Below, one piece after another: positions 57,296 to 64,000 of a stretch of DNA of 64,000 bases (its first letter is position 1; every line of letters begins with the position of its first letter). The translations under genes were made by a program, and so were the position numbers. This DNA comes from Rikenella sp031549665 (lineage in GTDB: Bacteria > Bacteroidota > Bacteroidia > Bacteroidales > Rikenellaceae), in the NCBI GenBank assembly GCA_031549665.1, contig JAVBPJ010000004.1, positions 10,459 to 74,458 on the forward strand, given 5' to 3'. The notes beneath the pieces are model-generated. The model did not search any database and was not told where the DNA came from. It saw only the letters and a list, made by a program, of their open reading frames with translations.

Positions 57296-58325
57296 GGGAC
57301 TGCGCAACGAGTTTCTGGCAGATGCGTTTGGCCAGCGAGGGCCCCTCGTAGATGAAGCCGCTGTACACCTGGACCAGCGAAGCCCCTGCTTCGAGCATGG
57401 CGATGGCGTCGTCGGGGGTCATGATCCCGCCCACGCCGATGATGGGAAGGGTTCCCTGGGTCTTTTGGTGGATGTAGCGCACCATTTCGCGGGAACGAAC
57501 CGTGAGCGGCGCTCCGCTGAGTCCTCCGCGGCCGATCTTTTCGACGGTTTCGGCCCGGGTGGCCAGCCCCTCGCGCGAGGTGGTGGTGTTGGTGGCGACA
57601 ATGCCGTCGATCTTGCAGGAGCGCACCACGTCGATCGTGGTGTCGATCTGTTCGGTGGTCAGGTCGGGCGAGATTTTTAGCAAAATGGGGCGGTACTTGC
57701 CCTGTCCGAGACGGAATTTGACCAGCGGCTCCAGAATCTCGACGGTCGATTCGCGGCTTTGCAGGTCGGTCAGGCAGGCGACGTTCGGGCAACTGACGTT
57801 GACCACAAAGTAGTCCACATAGTCGTACAGTGCGCGGAATAGTTTCAGGTAGTCGCCGGCGGCCTGTTCGTTGGGGGTTGCTGTGTTTTTCCCGATGTTC
57901 CCGCCGATGACGGCTTTCGGGTTGCGGCGGCGCAGGTTTTGGACGGCGTTGCATACGCCTCCGTTGTTGAACCCCATGCGGTTGACGATGGCGCGATCTT
58001 TCGGCAGGCGGAAACAGCGCGGCTTGGGATTGCCGGGTTGGGCGAGCGGGGTAACGGTGCCGATTTCGACGAACCCGAAACCCAGGCAGCCGAGCAGGTC
58101 GTAGGCTTCGGCGTCCTTGTCGAACCCTGCGGCCAACCCTACGGGATTGGGAAATTTAAGCCCCAATACTTCGCGTTCGAGCAGCTCCGAGCGGCGGGTG
58201 AAAAAACACCGCATCGCCGCCTTGGAAAAGGGGACGTAACGCAACGCCTTGAGAAGCCCTATCACCAGGTGGTGGATCTGTTCGGGTTGCAATCGAAACA
58301 GCAGGGGGCGAAGCAGTTTGTACAT
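57288..58325 (-). CDS. pyrD: Dihydroorotate dehydrogenase, quinone-dependent (class 2)
   Basis: 345 aa. The N-terminal amphipathic extension (MYKLLRPLLFRLQPEQIHHL) is the class 2 membrane-binding part. FMN barrel markers: NPVGLAAGFDKDAE, GFVEIGTVTPLAQPGNPKPR, NRMGFNNGG, NVSCPN with catalytic Ser, and GVGGIMTPDDAI. It passes electrons to the quinone pool, here probably menaquinone. First gene of the pyrD-cinA-MFS operon. Confidence 0.96.
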   Translation of the reverse strand: MYKLLRPLLFRLQPEQIHHLVIGLLKALRYVPFSKAAMRCFFTRRSELLEREVLGLKFPNPVGLAAGFDKDAEAYDLLGCLGFGFVEIGTVTPLAQPGNPKPRCFRLPKDRAIVNRMGFNNGGVCNAVQNLRRRNPKAVIGGNIGKNTATPNEQAAGDYLKLFRALYDYVDYFVVNVSCPNVACLTDLQSRESTVEILEPLVKFRLGQGKYRPILLKISPDLTTEQIDTTIDVVRSCKIDGIVATNTTTSREGLATRAETVEKIGRGGLSGAPLTVRSREMVRYIHQKTQGTLPIIGVGGIMTPDDAIAMLEAGASLVQVYSGFIYEGPSLAKRICQKLVAQSRG

Positions 58326-58332
58326 AGCGTCG

Positions 58333-58340
58333 CAAAGGTA
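58333..58340 (-). promoter_or_regulatory. -7 element for pyrD
   Basis: TACCTTTG on the minus strand, seven bases before the ATG at 58325; leader of about 2-3 nt. Confidence 0.7.
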
Positions 58341-58369
58341 GCGCTTTTATCGAAAAACCGGCCGGAACT

Positions 58370-59947
58370 TTATTGATCGCGCGGCGTGTAACGCGATCCG
58401 TCGGGATAATCGCACCATCGGTCCTGTCGCTTCAGGTAGGGCAACTGGGCGTCGCTCTGTTTGAGCGAACGGGAGAGGCTGCGCAGCATCCGTTTCCGGC
58501 GGAGGGCCTGGCGGGGATTCATTCCGTGGTCGATGCGTTCGTGGATGTCCTCGGCCAGGTTGAACAGGCATACCTGTCCGGTGCCGTAGTAGTAGATCAG
58601 TTTCCAGTCGCCCGCGCGGATCCAGCTGTGGGCCCCGATGCCTTCGCCCGAGGCGTCCCACGCGTTGGGGTAGTGGCCCGTCAGGGCGCGGGGGCGCAGC
58701 GTTCCTCCGGCCAGCAGGGGGACAAGGCTTTTTCCGTCGATCCGTTGCACGCTCCGCGGATGGCGCACGCCGCCCACTTCGAGCAGCGTGGGCATAAGGT
58801 CCTCAATGGCGATGGGGGTGGTGCAAACCGCACCCGAATCGGTTACTCCGGGCTGGGCGATGAGCAGCGGAATGCGAACGCCCCCCTCCATCGGAGACCC
58901 CTTGCCGCTCCGCAGCGGCCAGTTGACGAACCGCGGATCGGCGGTGCGGTTCCAGGCGGCCAGCCCGCCGTTGTCGGAAAGAAACAGCACAATGGTGTTG
59001 CGGTCGAGGCCCCGCTCCCTGAGGTGATCCATCAAATCGCCCAGGCTGCGGTCGACCCCCTCGATCAGCGCGGCGTAGGCGGCTTCGGTGGGAGAGAGGC
59101 CCCCCTCGATGTAGGATTGGTAAAAACGCGCGTCGCGGTCGAAGGGGACATGGACGGCGTAGAGGCTCATGTAGAGGAAGAAGGGCTTGCCGTCGGCCGC
59201 CGACTGGTCGATGGTGCGGATCGCCTCGCGGGTGAGGGCTTCGGTCAGAAAGGTGCGGGAACCCCAATAGGCCTCCATGCCGGGTACGGCAAAGGGCGAC
59301 TGTTTGTCGGCCGAGGGATCGTTGCCGTAGTTGCGTTCGCCCAGGTAGGATGCCAATCCGCCGGCGGCGTGGCCCGCTACGTTCACCTCGAACCCCAGCG
59401 TGGCGGGATCGGCCCCCGGAGTGCCGATGGCTCCGAAATGGGCTTTCCCCACCAGGATGGTGCGGTAGCCGTTGTCGCGGAGAATTTGGGGCAGCGCGGT
59501 TACGTGCGTAGTGGCGGGGAAACCGGCCTCGGCCGCGATGCCGTTCACGTTCCAGGCGGGGAAAGAGAGGAGCGAGTCGACGGGGTCGGGCATCTCGCCC
59601 TGCCGCAGGGTCCAGTTGGTCACGCGGTGCGCCGCCGGGCTCATCCCCGTGAGCAGGCTCACCCGGCTGGGTGAACTTACCGGCGAGGCGTAGGCCTGGG
59701 TGAACTTGACGCTCTGCCGCGCCAACCTCTGGATGTTGGGGGTGCGGTAGGTGCGGTTTTGCCACGTGGTGTCTTTCCAGAAAGGTTCCGAGGTGTCGTT
59801 CCACCCCAGGTCGTCGACCAAAAAGAGCAGGATGTTCGGACGGGCATCGGTTGAGGCGGCGGGCGGAGTCGGTTCTTTGGCCTGCACGGAAGGATAAATG
59901 CCTGTTATTGAAAGCGCTAAAGGAAAAAATCGACGAAATGGATGCAT
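58370..59947 (-). CDS. Exported Ser-type sulfatase (S1 family), second copy
   Basis: 525 aa from ATG at 59947, signal peptide ending near SVQAK (about 23). Metal site ILLFLVDDLGWND, maturation motif S-x-P-S-R at residues 91-95 (ASPVSSPSRVSLLTG), VGKAHFGAIG and FLSDNGGLAAW. It differs clearly from the sulfatase at 17589 and belongs to another S1 subfamily (S1_16-like is a guess). Expected target is a host or plant sulfated glycan. It lies 44 nt upstream of the pyrD promoter and diverges from the RelA/SpoT gene. Confidence 0.88.
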   Translation of the reverse strand: MHPFRRFFPLALSITGIYPSVQAKEPTPPAASTDARPNILLFLVDDLGWNDTSEPFWKDTTWQNRTYRTPNIQRLARQSVKFTQAYASPVSSPSRVSLLTGMSPAAHRVTNWTLRQGEMPDPVDSLLSFPAWNVNGIAAEAGFPATTHVTALPQILRDNGYRTILVGKAHFGAIGTPGADPATLGFEVNVAGHAAGGLASYLGERNYGNDPSADKQSPFAVPGMEAYWGSRTFLTEALTREAIRTIDQSAADGKPFFLYMSLYAVHVPFDRDARFYQSYIEGGLSPTEAAYAALIEGVDRSLGDLMDHLRERGLDRNTIVLFLSDNGGLAAWNRTADPRFVNWPLRSGKGSPMEGGVRIPLLIAQPGVTDSGAVCTTPIAIEDLMPTLLEVGGVRHPRSVQRIDGKSLVPLLAGGTLRPRALTGHYPNAWDASGEGIGAHSWIRAGDWKLIYYYGTGQVCLFNLAEDIHERIDHGMNPRQALRRKRMLRSLSRSLKQSDAQLPYLKRQDRWCDYPDGSRYTPRDQ

Positions 59948-59988
59948 GGCCGTAGAAAAAGGTTGCCGCAAGTTAGGGAAAAAATCCC

Positions 59989-59996
59989 TACATTTA
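59989..59996 (+). promoter_or_regulatory. Probable -7 element for the RelA/SpoT gene
   Basis: TACATTTA, one mismatch to TAnnTTTG, 22 nt before the ATG at 60019. Confidence 0.5.
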
Positions 59997-60018
59997 GCTG
60001 CCTGAGTGCGAAGAAACA

Positions 60019-62184
60019 ATGAACCCCTGCCCCGTCTATAAATCGTTCCTGCTGACCATGCGCGGCGAGTTCAGCCCGGCCTCGTACGCCGAGATCCGGC
60101 GTGCGCTGCGTGTGGCTGTTACCCTGCTCAGGGGCCAGACGCGCTACAACGGCGACCCGTTTGTGTTCCACCCCATCCGCACGGCGCTGATCGTGTCGGG
60201 CGAACTGGGACTGGGGCGGAATTCGGTGGTGTCGACCCTGCTGCACGACGCCGTACGGCTCAAACTCCTTTCGATGGACGACCTGGTGAGGGATTTCGGG
60301 CCGCAGTATGCCGGCATTGTTTCCGGACTGTGCAACATTTCGGAGGTCGATCCCAAGACCTCGACCCTGCAAGCCGACAACTTCCGCGAACTGATCGTCT
60401 CTTATTCGACCGATCCCCGGGTGATCCTGATCAAAATGGCCGACCGCCTGGAGGTGATGCGGAGCCTGGAACACTTCCCCGAGCTGAAGCGGAACAAAAA
60501 ATCGTGGGAGACCCTGAACCTCTACGCCCAAATCGCCCACAAGCTGGGCCTCTACGCGGTGAAATCCGAGATGGAGGACCTGGCCCTGCGCCACCTGGAG
60601 CCGAAAGAGTACGCCCATATCCAACAAAAACTGAGCGCCGGAGCCACCGAACGGGAGTCTTTCATCTCTGAATTCGTGCGCCCTGTCGAGGAACGCCTCA
60701 CGGCCCTGGGCATCCGCTATACGCTCAAAAGCCGCACCAAGTCGATCTATTCGATCTGGCGCAAGATGCGCAAGCAAAAAGTCTCGTTCGAAGAGGTATA
60801 CGACCTGTTCGCCATCCGCATCGTGATCGACTGCCCGGTCGAGGCCGAAAAAATGCAGTGCTGGTCGGCCTATTCGGTGGTGACGGACTTCTATACGCCC
60901 AACCCCGAACGGATGCGCGACTGGATATCGATCCCCAAGTCGAACGGCTACGAGTCGCTGCACGCTACGGTGGTTACGCCCGCCGGACGTTGGGTCGAGG
61001 TGCAGATCCGCACCCTGCGCATGGACGCAGTGGCCGAACGGGGAGTGGCGGCCCACTGGCGCTACAAGGGGGTTGAAGGGGGAGGCATGGGCAGCGAGGC
61101 GTGGCTGGCCAAACTGCGCGAGATTGTCGAAACCAACACGGCCGGCGAACCGATCAGCGAACGCTTCGACCTTTCGATCAGCAGCCGCGAGGTGTTTGTG
61201 TTCACCCCCAACGGCGACCTGAGGAAACTGCCCGAGGGTTCGACCGTACTCGACTTTGCGTTCGATATCCACTCGAACCTCGGAGCCTCGTGTACCGGCG
61301 GAAAGATCAACGGGCGCAACGTGTCGATCAAAGAAAAACTGGCCAACGGCGACGTGGTGGAGATCACCACCTCGAAAAACCAACGCCCCAAGGCCGACTG
61401 GCTGGCGGTGGTGGTAACGGGCAAGGCCAAAGCGAAAATCAAGCAAATCCTGCGCGAAGAGGAGGCCCGGTCGGCCCAGTTGGGGCGCGAGGAGCTGGAA
61501 CGCAAGCTCAAAAACTGGAAACTCCTGTTGGGGATCGAAGAGGCGGTCAACCTGCTGGCCAAACGGCACAAGGTGAAAACCGGCATGGAGGTCTACGCCC
61601 TGATCGCCGAAGGAAAGGTGGCCCTGGCCGATATCAAGGAGTTTTTGACCCGCGCCGTCGAGGGCGACCTCCCCGCAGCCGAAGCCAAGCCTCGCAAAAA
61701 ACGCGACACCGAGTCGGAGCGCGAGGACGACAACTGCCTGACCATCGACGAAAGCCTCCGGCAGGTGGACTACAAATTGGGCAAATGTTGCAACCCGATC
61801 TTCGGCGATTCGGTCTTCGGATTCGTTACCATCGGCAGCGGCATCACCATCCACCGCGTAGACTGCCCCAACGCCGCACGCCTGCGGACCGAGTATCCGT
61901 ACCGGGTGCTGGCGGCCCGTTGGTGCGAAACCACCCGGGGGGGAGCCTTCCGCGCCTCGATCCGCATTCAGGGCGAAGACCTGCCCGGGCTGCCCGGCCA
62001 CATCACCGACCTGATCACCCACGAACTCAAAATCAACATCCGATCCATGCACTTCGCTCCCGCCCAGGGGTCGCTGCAGGCTACCCTGTCGATCGAGGTG
62101 AAGAACACGCAGGCGGTCGATATGGTGATCCACAAGCTCAAAAAAATCAAAGGCGTGCAGCGCGCCTACCGGGTGAATGCATAG
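60019..62184 (+). CDS. Long RelA/SpoT homologue with degenerate hydrolase domain
   Basis: 721 aa. Order: HD-type domain (about 20-190), (p)ppGpp synthetase domain (about 220-345; SRTKSIYSIWRKM, DLFAIRIVIDC, SIPKSNGYESLHATVV, VEVQIRT), TGS domain (about 390-450; VFVFTPNGDLRKLPEGSTV), helical and zinc-finger-like part (KCCNPIFGD) and a C-terminal ACT domain (about 640-715). In bifunctional enzymes the hydrolase motif reads HDxxED; here residues 76-81 are HDAVRL, and the later ADRLHNM is ADRLEVM (141-147). Synthetase motifs look intact, so the protein is probably synthesis-only. Confidence 0.92.
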   Translation: MNPCPVYKSFLLTMRGEFSPASYAEIRRALRVAVTLLRGQTRYNGDPFVFHPIRTALIVSGELGLGRNSVVSTLLHDAVRLKLLSMDDLVRDFGPQYAGIVSGLCNISEVDPKTSTLQADNFRELIVSYSTDPRVILIKMADRLEVMRSLEHFPELKRNKKSWETLNLYAQIAHKLGLYAVKSEMEDLALRHLEPKEYAHIQQKLSAGATERESFISEFVRPVEERLTALGIRYTLKSRTKSIYSIWRKMRKQKVSFEEVYDLFAIRIVIDCPVEAEKMQCWSAYSVVTDFYTPNPERMRDWISIPKSNGYESLHATVVTPAGRWVEVQIRTLRMDAVAERGVAAHWRYKGVEGGGMGSEAWLAKLREIVETNTAGEPISERFDLSISSREVFVFTPNGDLRKLPEGSTVLDFAFDIHSNLGASCTGGKINGRNVSIKEKLANGDVVEITTSKNQRPKADWLAVVVTGKAKAKIKQILREEEARSAQLGREELERKLKNWKLLLGIEEAVNLLAKRHKVKTGMEVYALIAEGKVALADIKEFLTRAVEGDLPAAEAKPRKKRDTESEREDDNCLTIDESLRQVDYKLGKCCNPIFGDSVFGFVTIGSGITIHRVDCPNAARLRTEYPYRVLAARWCETTRGGAFRASIRIQGEDLPGLPGHITDLITHELKINIRSMHFAPAQGSLQATLSIEVKNTQAVDMVIHKLKKIKGVQRAYRVNA

Positions 62185-62764
62185 CCTGACGAACCCCATC
62201 ACGGTGATCCTCACCGCCACCGAGGCCGAACAACGCCCATTGCGGGCCGCGCTCGGCAAACGCCCCGCGCTGCGCTGGGTGGTGAGCGGCATGGGCGCCT
62301 CGAACGCCGTGCTGGCGACGGCGCAGGCCATCCGCGACCACCGGCCCGCCCTGCTGGTTCAGGCAGGCATCGCCGGAGCGTTCGACCGCAGCCTGGCCAT
62401 CGCCGAAGTGGTGGCCGTCGCTTCCGATTTTCAAGCGGACCTGGGCGCCTGGCGCGGCGATCGCTTTGAGCCGTTCGATACCCCTTTGCTGGAGGCCGCG
62501 TGGCTGCCGCCCCGACTGCGGACCGTAACGGCGCAAACGGCCAATGTGGCTTGCCTTCCGGCGTTCCCGCGTACGGCGCAGATCGAAACGATGGAGGGTG
62601 CGCCCTTCTTCGCCGCCTGCCAAGCGGCTGGTCAGGCCTGCTGGCAGATCAGGGCCATTTCGAACTACGTGGACGATCCGCGCCCGGAATGGCACGTCGG
62701 CCCGGCGCTCGACGCCCTGGCCCAAGCCCTTGCCGACCTGCTGGCCGATAACCTGCCGAAGTGA
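62177..62764 (+). CDS. mqnB: Futalosine hydrolase
   Basis: 195 aa, overlapping the RelA/SpoT stop by 8 nt. Nucleosidase fold of the MTA/SAH type: VILTATEAEQRPLRAAL, VSGMGASNAVLATAQAI, QAGIAGAFDRSLAIAEVV, and METMEGAPFF-like segment (TMEGAPFFAAC) with AISNYVDDP near the C-terminus. MqnB removes hypoxanthine from futalosine in the alternative menaquinone pathway. An MTA/SAH nucleosidase is the main alternative, but EVVAVASDFQADLGA and the truncated size fit MqnB better. Confidence 0.85.
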   Translation: MHSLTNPITVILTATEAEQRPLRAALGKRPALRWVVSGMGASNAVLATAQAIRDHRPALLVQAGIAGAFDRSLAIAEVVAVASDFQADLGAWRGDRFEPFDTPLLEAAWLPPRLRTVTAQTANVACLPAFPRTAQIETMEGAPFFAACQAAGQACWQIRAISNYVDDPRPEWHVGPALDALAQALADLLADNLPK

Positions 62765-62817
62765 ATCTCGGACTTTTTTTGCACTTTTGCAGCAGATCCA
62801 TCTTAACCTGCTGTGCC

Positions 62818-63741
62818 ATGACACATCGTCGCCTTTTTTCTCGAACCTGCCTGCTCTTTTTGGCCGCTTTGCCCATTTTGCTCGGGGGTTGCAACAAGGA
62901 GAAAAAATCGCCCCTCCAACTCGCCTTCGAAGCGGACTTCCCCGATGCCGGATTCCGCGACTACCTGCTCAAACACTTCGACGCCGACGAAAACGGACGG
63001 GTGGAACCGGCCGAAGTGGCCCAGGTGCAGCGGCTGGATATGAACGGACAGGACGCTCCCGTCATCCGCTCGCTCGACGGCCTGAAATTCTTCCCCCAAC
63101 TCACCTACCTGGCCTGTGTCTACCACGGGCTGGAACGACTGGATGTTTCGGACAATCCGCTGCTGGAGGAACTGCACTGCCACAACAACGCGCTGCACAC
63201 CATCGATCTGAGTGCCAACACTTTGCTGCGGGTGCTGGACTTCCGGTACAACAAAATGAGGTCGATCGACCTCTCGGCCCTCCCCAACCTGGAACACCTG
63301 GCCGCAGGAAGCAACGAACTCGCTGCGCTCGACTTGTCGAACAATACGAAAATCCGCATCCTCGGGGTGTCGTACAACAACTTGGAACAAATCAACCTGA
63401 GCGGCCCGGGAACCTCCCTGCTCGAATTTTCGTGCGGCTACACCCCCTTGCAATCCCTGAACCTGTCGCCCGTCGCAAACCTCGAAGTGTTGAGCTTCAG
63501 CGAAACGGCCATCGCCTCGGTCGACCTCTCGGCACTCACCCGACTGCGGGAACTGCGAATCACCTGGAATAGCCACATTACCGAACTGGATGTCTCCCGC
63601 AACACCGGCCTGAGGTCGCTCCAATGCGACCAAAACGCAAGACTTACCCGCGTGTGGGTGTGGAATGGCTTTATGGCCGCGCCCCCCGCCGACCTGCTCC
63701 TCCCCGCCCTGCCCAACGCAATCTATCAGGTGAAACCGTAA
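62818..63741 (+). CDS. Leucine-rich-repeat lipoprotein with an EF-hand-like loop
   Basis: 307 aa from ATG at 62818; lipobox PILLGGC with Cys25. Residues 55-66 (DADENGRVEPAE) match a calcium-binding EF-hand loop: Asp55, Asp57, Asn59, Glu63 and Glu66 are in coordinating positions. From about residue 85 there are nine or ten LRR units of about 20-21 residues of the Bacteroidota type (LTYLACVYHGLERLDVSDNP, LEELHCHNNALHTIDLSANT). Likely surface-exposed and used for binding or adhesion; partner unknown. Upstream CACTTTTG (62782-62789) is a weak promoter candidate. Confidence 0.85.
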   Translation: MTHRRLFSRTCLLFLAALPILLGGCNKEKKSPLQLAFEADFPDAGFRDYLLKHFDADENGRVEPAEVAQVQRLDMNGQDAPVIRSLDGLKFFPQLTYLACVYHGLERLDVSDNPLLEELHCHNNALHTIDLSANTLLRVLDFRYNKMRSIDLSALPNLEHLAAGSNELAALDLSNNTKIRILGVSYNNLEQINLSGPGTSLLEFSCGYTPLQSLNLSPVANLEVLSFSETAIASVDLSALTRLRELRITWNSHITELDVSRNTGLRSLQCDQNARLTRVWVWNGFMAAPPADLLLPALPNAIYQVKP

Positions 63742-64000
63742 ACCGCGCTTGCCGTTGGCGCATTTCCTTTGATTTTCTCTAACTGTCCTCAGGCCCCGTG
63801 TGCCCACGGTGGAGACCTTTCGGGTCTTTTGCTTTTCGCTTGTCGTTTGAATTTGTATTAACTGTCCTCAGGCCGGACTGGCCCCGCGTGCCCGCGGTGG
63901 GCTTTCTTTGTGCTTGTGCAGTTGATTTTGCCGAATTGTTTGGTTGCGGCTGCGTTGGGAACTACTACGTAGTTTTGGCGATGGGCCGAGGAATGCTCAC
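63742..64000. other. 259-nt end region without a recognised gene
   Basis: Contains the direct repeat at 63780-63900, a small terminator-like hairpin (AGACC/GGTCT, about 63813-63827, then TTTGCTTTT) that may end the LRR gene, and a perfect palindrome ACTACGTAGT at 63964-63973. The segment 63901-64000 has no convincing frame and may be the edge of a further locus. Confidence 0.5.
63780..63900. repeat. Direct repeat, two diverged copies about 79 nt apart
   Basis: Both copies start TAACTGTCCTCAGGCC (63780-63795 and 63859-63874) and continue with CCG-GTGCCC-CGGTGG; the second copy has nine extra bases (GGACTGGCC) in the middle. Confidence 0.65.

Noticed and set aside
59917..62331. An open frame of 804 codons on the - strand
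   Set aside because: Antisense to the RelA/SpoT gene; composition typical of shadow frames.

Overview
The window is a GC-rich (roughly 60%) chromosomal segment from a Bacteroidota bacterium, most likely of the order Bacteroidales. An Alistipes/Rikenellaceae-like host is my guess, not proven. Evidence for the phylum: about twenty copies of the Bacteroidota -7 promoter motif TAnnTTTG sit just upstream of starts, Shine-Dalgarno sequences are almost absent, and the content is typical of the phylum (putative glycine-lipid acyltransferase pair, NhaD, DUF4492-CydAB, head-GIN, WG-repeat and PepSY-like proteins, Ser-type sulfatases). No rRNA, CRISPR array, insertion sequence or prophage was seen. One tRNA gene (Phe, GAA) is present.

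Layout. 1-4172 (-): first half of the division/cell-wall (dcw) cluster, rsmH-ftsL-ftsI-murE, running off the left edge. 4236-10901 (+): PlsC-like and GNAT-like acyltransferases, a DEDDy exonuclease, an RlmI-like methyltransferase, a radical SAM protein and a TPR protein. 10981-12637 (-): alkD-like and nrnA-like genes. 12666-17550 (+): DUF4492-cydA-cydB, a DUF2867 protein, a DksA-like protein and a VanW-family protein. 17589-21807 (-): sulfatase, then lysC-lysA. 21990-27880 (+): ACT-domain protein, alanine symporter, alkaline phosphatase, a small DNA-binding protein, a PepSY-like protein behind a structured leader, and nhaD. 28071-35899 (-): second half of dcw, ftsW-murG/murC-ftsQ-ftsA-ftsZ. 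36112-39197 (+): groES-groEL and metF. 39318-41897 (-): lipoprotein nitroreductase, folE and a PurF-like protein. 42129-48177: pckA, a low-GC GNAT, a ferredoxin-nitroreductase, a lipoprotein, an HdeD-like protein, an outer-membrane protein and tRNA-Phe. 48488-63741: metH, GIN protein, WG protein, MFS-cinA-pyrD, second sulfatase, RelA/SpoT homologue, mqnB and an LRR lipoprotein.

How the genes fit together. MqnB (futalosine route to menaquinone) and cytochrome bd fit a menaquinol-based respiratory chain using oxygen at low tension. LysC-LysA supply diaminopimelate for the peptidoglycan enzymes of both dcw blocks. MetF and MetH form the methyl-folate/methionine branch. FolE and the PurF-like enzyme share an operon.

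Most unusual points: (1) MurG and MurC are one continuous 832-codon frame; (2) the dcw cluster is split into two operons about 24 kb apart, in an order a simple insertion does not explain; (3) at least six operons have promoters so close to the start codon that their mRNAs should be leaderless or nearly so; (4) the PurF-like protein lacks the N-terminal catalytic cysteine; (5) the long RelA/SpoT homologue has lost hydrolase residues; (6) several structured or repeated non-coding elements stand out: a hairpin-rich leader before the PepSY gene, a 23-bp perfect hairpin at the ftsZ end, an inverted pair of identical hairpins around the HdeD-like gene, and 33-nt repeats at the 5' end of metH. No single new multi-gene defence or mobile system was recognised.
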